NCBI GenBank assembly: GCA_030770535.1
Contig: JASVEC010000021.1
Location: 568,001-632,000, forward strand
Source: Batkoa obscura
Taxonomy: Eukaryota; Entomophthoromycota; Entomophthoromycetes; Entomophthorales; Batkoaceae
DNA: 64,000 bases
Direction of reading: 5' to 3'
A program made the position numbers and the translations under genes. How positions within the stretch are numbered: position 1 is the first letter of the stretch; each line of letters starts with the position of its first letter. Shown piece after piece: positions 58,796 to 64,000 of this stretch. The notes beneath the pieces are model-generated. The model was not told the DNA's origin, ran no database searches, and worked only from the letters and a program-made list of their open reading frames with translations.

Positions 58796-59251
58796 ATGTC
58801 ATTAAGTCGATTTTTAAGAAGTTCACTTCAACCATTTGAACATCTACATCTATCCCCATTACAACATAGCTTTAGAAATAGAGGTCCACTATTGACTTTT
58901 AATGATAATTGGGATGAGTTTTTAAATCCAAAAGTAGAAGTAATTAGAAAAGACCAGCAAACCATTGTTCAAGCCGAGTTAGCTGGTTTTAATAAAGAAG
59001 ATATTCAAATCAATGTCTCTGAAGATCAACGTCAATTAGTTCTTAGTGGTGAATCTAAAAGAGATAAAACTCATAACGAAGGTGAGATTTCTTATAGTGA
59101 ACGTGAGTATGGTAGCTTTACTCGTAGCTTTACTCTTCCACCTGGTTCTAAAACTGAAGACATTAAGGCTAAATTTGATAATGGCTTATTAGAAGTTATC
59201 ATTCCAAAGGGAGAAATTAAGGAACAGCAACGTCAAATTACTATTGATTAA
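58796..59251 (+). CDS. Small heat-shock protein (HSP20), copy b
   Basis: Intronless, 151 aa. Same architecture as copy a: 'PKVEVIRKDQQTIVQAELAG', 'FNKEDIQINVSEDQRQLVLS', 'REYGSFTRSFTLPPG' and 'AKFDNGLLEVIIPKG', with the I-x-I motif in 'QITID'. The alpha-crystallin domains of a and b are clearly similar, while the N-terminal arms differ, so this is an old tandem inversion-duplication rather than a recent one. Cytosolic chaperone. Confidence 0.95.
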   Translation: MSLSRFLRSSLQPFEHLHLSPLQHSFRNRGPLLTFNDNWDEFLNPKVEVIRKDQQTIVQAELAGFNKEDIQINVSEDQRQLVLSGESKRDKTHNEGEISYSEREYGSFTRSFTLPPGSKTEDIKAKFDNGLLEVIIPKGEIKEQQRQITID

Positions 59252-59742
59252 GTGAATTAAGCTATCTTATATATATTTTATAAATTTATTTTTTCATTGT
59301 AAATAAAATATTCAAACATAATTCTAACTTTCTACATCATATCAATATCTACATTTGTGTACATTAATGTTTATTTTTATTGATCATTTAATAATAAGAT
59401 CAATTTGAAAATGTAGCTAATTTTTTTTATTTTATGATTATAGCTAATAATATCAAAATTTAGTGATGTATATTACATTTATTTTGAAGTAGACTTGTTA
59501 TTTAATAATGTTATAAGTTATTATCTCTAAACAATATTAGTCATTCTCTTGTATAAAAACATCAGCTTCAAACTAAGCAACTATAAAAGGTAACTTTAGG
59601 ATAAGGTTATCCCCAAAAAATGAATTGAACCAACCAATTGTTGTCGAAATGCAAGAATTGCACAAAAAAATTTTCAAGTGATATAAAATGTACAAAAATT
59701 ACCAGGTTTCATTCTTTTTATAAAAAAGTTAAAAATAACAGA

Positions 59743-61299
59743 ATGGATTTAATTAATGTTGAAGACCAACTATCTGATTTAATATCAGATTGTGCTACTA
59801 CTTTTGAAAAGCCAGAGACAGCAGAGAACTGGAGCAAATATGAGATTAAAATGAAAAAATTAAAGACACAGCTACTCGCAAATGAAGACTATTTGCAATG
59901 TAACAACTTTCAAACTCTATTTTCAAAAATCCATACACCAATAATGAAATCTGTATCTACAGATAGGACACGCTTATCATTAGCCACTCAAGAATTAGTA
60001 TCAGTATTAGCTTTAGGATTGAAACAAGATTTTCAGCCGTATGTAATTAATTTCATAACCACCCTAATCAAAGTATTGGGAAAAAATCGGTTATTACGAG
60101 AAAAGGCATATAAGACACTATCAGATATAGTAGAGAGCTATCCATATCGTGGTATGTTACAAGAGTTTCAAAAAGGGTTAAAGGATAGCAATATTTATGT
60201 TAGAGAAACTTGCATAATTTTAATTGATTCTTTTATTTATAATTGGGAATTGGATTCTACAATGAATTTTTTTGATACTATTGAAAAATGTTTATCACAG
60301 GGCTTATCAGATAAAGACATTAATGTTCGAAATGTTGTGAAACATACATATCAATTGTATACTTATCGTTGTCCAGAAAGGCAGAAGAAAATAGATGGTT
60401 ATTTAAGTGAAGCTATTTTGAAGAATATTCAAAAGTATCCATATCCTACATTAGCAAGGAAACTAAATCGAGAAGTTCAAGTCTTTGAGAAACAAAAAGA
60501 GGATTCAGAAGTTTTAAATAGGTCTCTATTGGAAAAAAGTACAGATCCCATTAAAGAAAGTCAAACTTCTTCTCAGAGTAATAAGCAACAAGAAAGTTCA
60601 AACCCACGCAAAACCATTATTCAATATCCTATGGCTAATTATTCATTGGTAAAATCAAAAATAAGTTCATTTCACAATAAAGAGGTAGTTCAATTCCAAT
60701 GTAAAGGTGAAAGGTTAATTAAAATTAATGAAAAAAGCGATAATTTACAAGATAAGAAGCAGATAACGAAACTTCCAAGTAGATCCAACTCTGCTCTTTC
60801 AACTACCAAATTAGTTAAAAGGACGTTTACAGGGATTAGCAATCCTAGAGTAAGTAGCGTTGATAGCAAACCTAATTTAAAACGTAGCCATGAGACAATG
60901 AAGCAAAAAAGCAGTGTTACTTTAATCACTTCATCTCAAACCAAACCAGCTAAACGTATCATTTCTCATCCTATACCTGATTATTCTTGGGTAAAACCTA
61001 AAGTTCAAACCTTTCGTACACGTGAAGAAACAGAAAAGCTTAATAGTTCTAGTTTATCACTTAAAACTAGATCATCTTCAATTTCAAGTATCAAAGCACC
61101 AACACCAATAATTAAATTACAAAAGAAGAGATCAGTTCAAAGCATCTCAAAACCGGATAATAATGGAAAACATGGAGTAGAGAGTAATGGAAATTCAAGT
61201 CAAAAGCAAGCTAATTTCAATAAAAATGGTTCAGTTAATCACAGTGAACCTAGTGAAGAATCAATTTCTAGAGAATGTAAGCGAACTAAAAGTGAATAA
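59743..61299 (+). CDS. Compact CLASP-like (TOG domain) microtubule-associated protein
   Basis: Start set at the first in-frame ATG, 59743 (MDLINVEDQL), giving 518 aa without introns. Residues about 1-240 form alpha-helical HEAT/TOG repeats of the CLASP_N kind: 'QELVSVLALGLKQDFQPYVI', 'VLGKNRLLREKAYKTLSDIV', 'LKDSNIYVRETCIILIDSFI' and 'LSDKDINVRNVVKHTYQLYT'. The rest is Ser/Lys-rich and disordered, with two copies of a motif 'P-x-x-x-Y-S-x-V-K-x-K' at about residues 295-305 and 409-419. CLASPs bind tubulin/microtubules and suppress catastrophe. Usual fungal CLASP/Stu1 proteins exceed 1,000 aa with two or more TOGs, so this is a reduced or distinct member. Confidence 0.7.
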   Translation: MDLINVEDQLSDLISDCATTFEKPETAENWSKYEIKMKKLKTQLLANEDYLQCNNFQTLFSKIHTPIMKSVSTDRTRLSLATQELVSVLALGLKQDFQPYVINFITTLIKVLGKNRLLREKAYKTLSDIVESYPYRGMLQEFQKGLKDSNIYVRETCIILIDSFIYNWELDSTMNFFDTIEKCLSQGLSDKDINVRNVVKHTYQLYTYRCPERQKKIDGYLSEAILKNIQKYPYPTLARKLNREVQVFEKQKEDSEVLNRSLLEKSTDPIKESQTSSQSNKQQESSNPRKTIIQYPMANYSLVKSKISSFHNKEVVQFQCKGERLIKINEKSDNLQDKKQITKLPSRSNSALSTTKLVKRTFTGISNPRVSSVDSKPNLKRSHETMKQKSSVTLITSSQTKPAKRIISHPIPDYSWVKPKVQTFRTREETEKLNSSSLSLKTRSSSISSIKAPTPIIKLQKKRSVQSISKPDNNGKHGVESNGNSSQKQANFNKNGSVNHSEPSEESISRECKRTKSE

Positions 61300-61604
61300 A
61301 AAAATTATGATTAAATATAAGGAATCACATTAGATCTTGAATAGCTGGTAATTAAGTATTTATATAAATGAGTCCTATTCTTCTATGCAAAATAATTTAA
61401 AATAAAAAAAGTAAGGCTATTATTTTGTTATTTTTTAACTATTACTTGCTATTACTATTTTAATATGACAAAATTAAACAAATTAACACTAACGAAAAGT
61501 TGAAATGCTTTATTATATAATATAGAGCCTTAATACCTAAATTTTTTATAAATCAAATAATAAATATATTTATAGATAATATAATGTTTGAATATTATTA
61601 ACAA

Positions 61605-61772
61605 TTACTCCTCTTTTAAAGTAACAAACACGGCAATAGCTTCAGCTAATATATTATTTATAATCTTAATTGATTTTGGGTCACTATCAGGATCGGTATT
61701 CCCCAATATAGAAGGATGAAGATGCAAGGAGGTTATGAATGGAAGCAGAAGAAGATAATAGTGGAAGTGCAT
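61605..61772 (-). CDS. Possible small secreted peptide
   Basis: A 55-codon minus-strand frame: MHFHYYLLLLPFITSLHLHP is a textbook signal peptide, followed by a short acidic 'ILGNTDPDSDPKSI' and a C-terminal helix 'NNILAEAIAVFVTLKEE'. It lies alone in a 1.2-kb spacer, convergent with the CLASP gene. No TATA box nearby and no homologue known to me. It could also be the last exon of something larger, but no upstream exon was found. Confidence 0.35.
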   Translation of the reverse strand: MHFHYYLLLLPFITSLHLHPSILGNTDPDSDPKSIKIINNILAEAIAVFVTLKEE

Positions 61773-62149
61773 TGAAAGATGTAATAAAATAAAAGTAAAG
61801 AGTAAAATAGATTTAAAACTTGAATTCTCTTTTAACAGTTTTTATGTTGAATTTAAACTGTAACGTTCAATTTTATTAATTTCATTTTTACATTGATATA
61901 ACTTAACTGAAAATCTTGTGCTTTTTTTAGGCAGTAATACAAAATCATGTTCATTTATTTTTAAAATTCAATCGTGTTCAATTTTGGTCTCTTTAATTGT
62001 TAAAAAAAGAAATTTAAGTTAAAATTAAATTAAAATTTAAGTAAAAATTACTGCAATTTTTTCTTTTATCATTAGATAAAGGTTTCAACAAGTTGCTCAT
62101 AAAACTTGCTTTATTTAGTAATGAGAGAGTTTATATTAATAAAATGAAT

Positions 62150-62400
62150 GCTTTTAGTGTTTTACTAAATAAGTTTTAGAAGTACCTATCTAAAACCTTC
62201 TTCTAGCGTATACTCCTCCTTTTCTTGATCAAAATACACTATTTTACTAACCTTATTGATGGATAAACTTACTAGTTTTCCTTTTTGTACTTTATGTTTA
62301 ACCGAAACTTAAAGCGGATTTTCTCAATTGTGTAAAATTATTAGATTTATCAGATTTAAAATTTTGTAGTATGACGTACAATAAGACAGTGATTTCTATT
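62150..62400 (-). pseudogene. Unidentified coding relic
   Basis: Minus strand: 'LQNFKSDKSNNFTQLRKSAL' (about 62305-62370) and, in another frame, 'HKVQKGKLVSLSINKVSKIV' continuing 'YFDQEKEEYTLEEGF' (about 62185-62300), then a stop. Amino-acid composition is coding-like, but the frames do not join through a good intron. Family not recognised. Confidence 0.3.
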
Positions 62401-62545
62401 TATCCTAATAAAAAGAATAAAAAGACAAACCAATAAGAAACTGAAAGCCGATAATAAAAAGAAGCGAATTGTACATAAAAGTAGAAAATAAACAAAAGCT
62501 CCTTTTTTATTGAAAAAAAAAGAAAATCAAAGCAATACATCAACT

Positions 62546-64000
62546 ATGGATCTCCATTTAGATGAATTAAGTTATTGTTTATTATTAACTATAACTCTCT
62601 TATTAGTTTACAATTTCATTACCAACTTCAGTTATGATATTCATCCTAGTTTTATACTAAATCAATGCATCACTTCACCAACCCGATTAAAAAACGAGTC
62701 TGTTGTTTACAGAAACCGTGCTACTCCTTTTAGTTCCGATTTAACTATTAGAGTAAGTCGACAATTAAATGGACTAAACGATTGGTTAAATACTTGGATT
62801 AATGAGGCAAAGGTAAGTGTTAAGGGAGAAGTTCAAAATGTACCACAGGAATTACAAAAAGTCGGCAAAAGTATTAAAACATTGTGTGAGCGAAATTTAT
62901 TCATTTATGATGATAAGAATTCATTTGAAAGTTTTACTGTATTTTTAGGTAATTATATTTTATTCTTATTTTTTGTTGTTTAATTATAATAATATCTTTT
63001 TTTAGCTTCGGTTTATTATGGTTTTCATTTAAATGTTATTGTGAATTTTGACCAAAAGATTAATGAATTAATTAAAGAAAATGATGTGTTTTTTATTAAT
63101 GAAATTCAATTAGATGAAGCTATTAAAATAACTAAAGATAAAAATGTTATTTTAATTGTATTAGATAAAGAGGTTGCATCTACTACTATCAATAATACAA
63201 AAGTTATATCTTTTAAGGAATTTATTAATAACGGATCAATTCAAGAGAGTATTGGTAAGTTTAGTTTTAATTTTAATTTTAATTATTATAGTTATTAATT
63301 TATATCTTATATCTTATACAAAACAGAAAGTAACAACAATGTTAAAATAAGTTATATTAAATATAATAACAATGAGATTGATATTAATGAATTCAATGCC
63401 ACTCATATTTATTCTAGCATCTCTGCTTTTTCACATTCATTTCCAATGCAGTTCCAAGTGGGACAAGAAGATAGCTATTTAACTACTAAAAATGCATTAT
63501 TATCAGATGAAATTATGCGAATTTATTATTTTTTGTCCAAGAAAGTGACATATCATATTAAACCACCAAAGGAGATCTCTAATTCAATTACTATTAAATA
63601 TCAATCAAGTGAGGACCTAAATGATATTTTATTTTCCAACGAAATTCAATTCAATTTAAAATCAGAAGATTACGAGAATTTATATTCTACTAAGCCATGG
63701 TCTATAGTTACTTTTATTCAACAAGTTACTTTTGATTTTATAAAAAAAATTATGCAAAGAGATCGACATTTATTAAATAATGTATTTACTAAACAAATAT
63801 TAAATAACAATCATTCTAAATTAAGATTATTATATACTGATGATCCTTTTTTTCCAAAATCTCATAGTCAAGCTATTAATGCTTTATTAGGCTGTCAATT
63901 AGTCAATAGTTTAACTCATAATAATATATTTGGTGTATTATCAAATACTTTGATTTATGATTATATTAATCAAAATCAACTTGGAAGTCCAACATCTAGT
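62546..64000 (+). CDS. Unidentified single-pass membrane protein (partial)
   Basis: Start set at the first ATG of the frame, 62546 (MDLHLDELSYCLLL). Exons 62546-62948, 63006-63254 and 63327 to the window end; the gene continues beyond 64000. An N-terminal TM (about residues 8-30) gives a type II or signal-anchor topology, followed by at least 420 residues of mostly hydrophilic sequence with Asn-rich patches. Recognisable stretches are 'VYYGFHLNVIVNFDQKI', 'ILIVLDKEVASTTINNTKVI', 'LRLLYTDDPFFPKSHSQAIN' and 'LLGCQLVNSLTHNNIFGVLS'. I considered GPI-transamidase subunits (PIG-S) because of the anchor position but saw no decisive motif. Function unknown. Confidence 0.6.

Overview
The window is about 64 kb of very AT-rich eukaryotic DNA. 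Genes are separated by short spacers and many carry short GT-AG introns (about 45-130 bp, GTAAGT-like donors, TTTTAG/ATTAG acceptors). The gene set (Kre9/KNH-like GPI wall protein, Hut1, Gpi13/PIG-O, Snz1/Pdx1, Vma subunit f, HMG-CoA reductase) is fungal. A kinesin-13, a family missing from most Dikarya, a secreted trypsin and the strong AT bias point to an early-diverging fungus. Entomophthoromycotina (Conidiobolus-like) is my best guess, as an inference only.

Layout. 0-2.3 kb: wall protein and trypsin. 2.3-4.5 kb: gene-poor, one MITE and unidentified coding relics. 4.5-12.4 kb: SMC6, nucleotide-sugar transporter HUT1, PDI. 12.4-14.2 kb: degenerate dispersed repeats and a MITE. 14.2-23.1 kb: dense block of SRP19, TRAPPC1/Bet5, Ctf8, a divergent gamma-tubulin complex protein, mitoribosomal mS29 (DAP3) and PCNA. 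24-25 kb: alpha/beta-hydrolase pseudogene split by a MITE. 26.3-37.7 kb: PLP synthase SNZ1, a signal-peptide-bearing NDP kinase, PIG-O, HMG-CoA reductase. 37.7-48.9 kb: a gene graveyard with eight good MITE copies and one degenerate copy, a decayed geranylgeranyl-diphosphate synthase, a second alpha/beta-hydrolase pseudogene, one apparently intact enoyl-CoA isomerase and further relics. 48.9-64 kb: prion-like/MIR protein, SAM-kinesin-13, a partial inverted copy of the isomerase, V-ATPase subunit f, phosducin-like protein, a divergent pair of small heat-shock proteins, a compact CLASP-like protein and an unidentified membrane protein cut by the window end.

Several genes serve the ER/secretory route (PDI, HUT1, SRP19, TRAPPC1, PIG-O, HMGR, the NDP kinase) and several the microtubule or replication machinery (kinesin-13, GCP, CLASP, SMC6, PCNA, Ctf8). 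I see no operon-like logic and regard this as chance neighbourhood. The most interesting signals are: a 105-bp TA-flanked MITE family concentrated among dead genes; an apparently identical 0.6-kb inverted duplication with diverged edges (gene conversion-like); a decayed GGPP synthase beside HMG-CoA reductase; twin decayed hydrolases; an 11-nt microexon inside the kinesin P-loop; and an NDP kinase with an ER signal peptide. No tRNA, rRNA, CRISPR or intact transposase was found. Where stated, exon sums were checked to be divisible by three.
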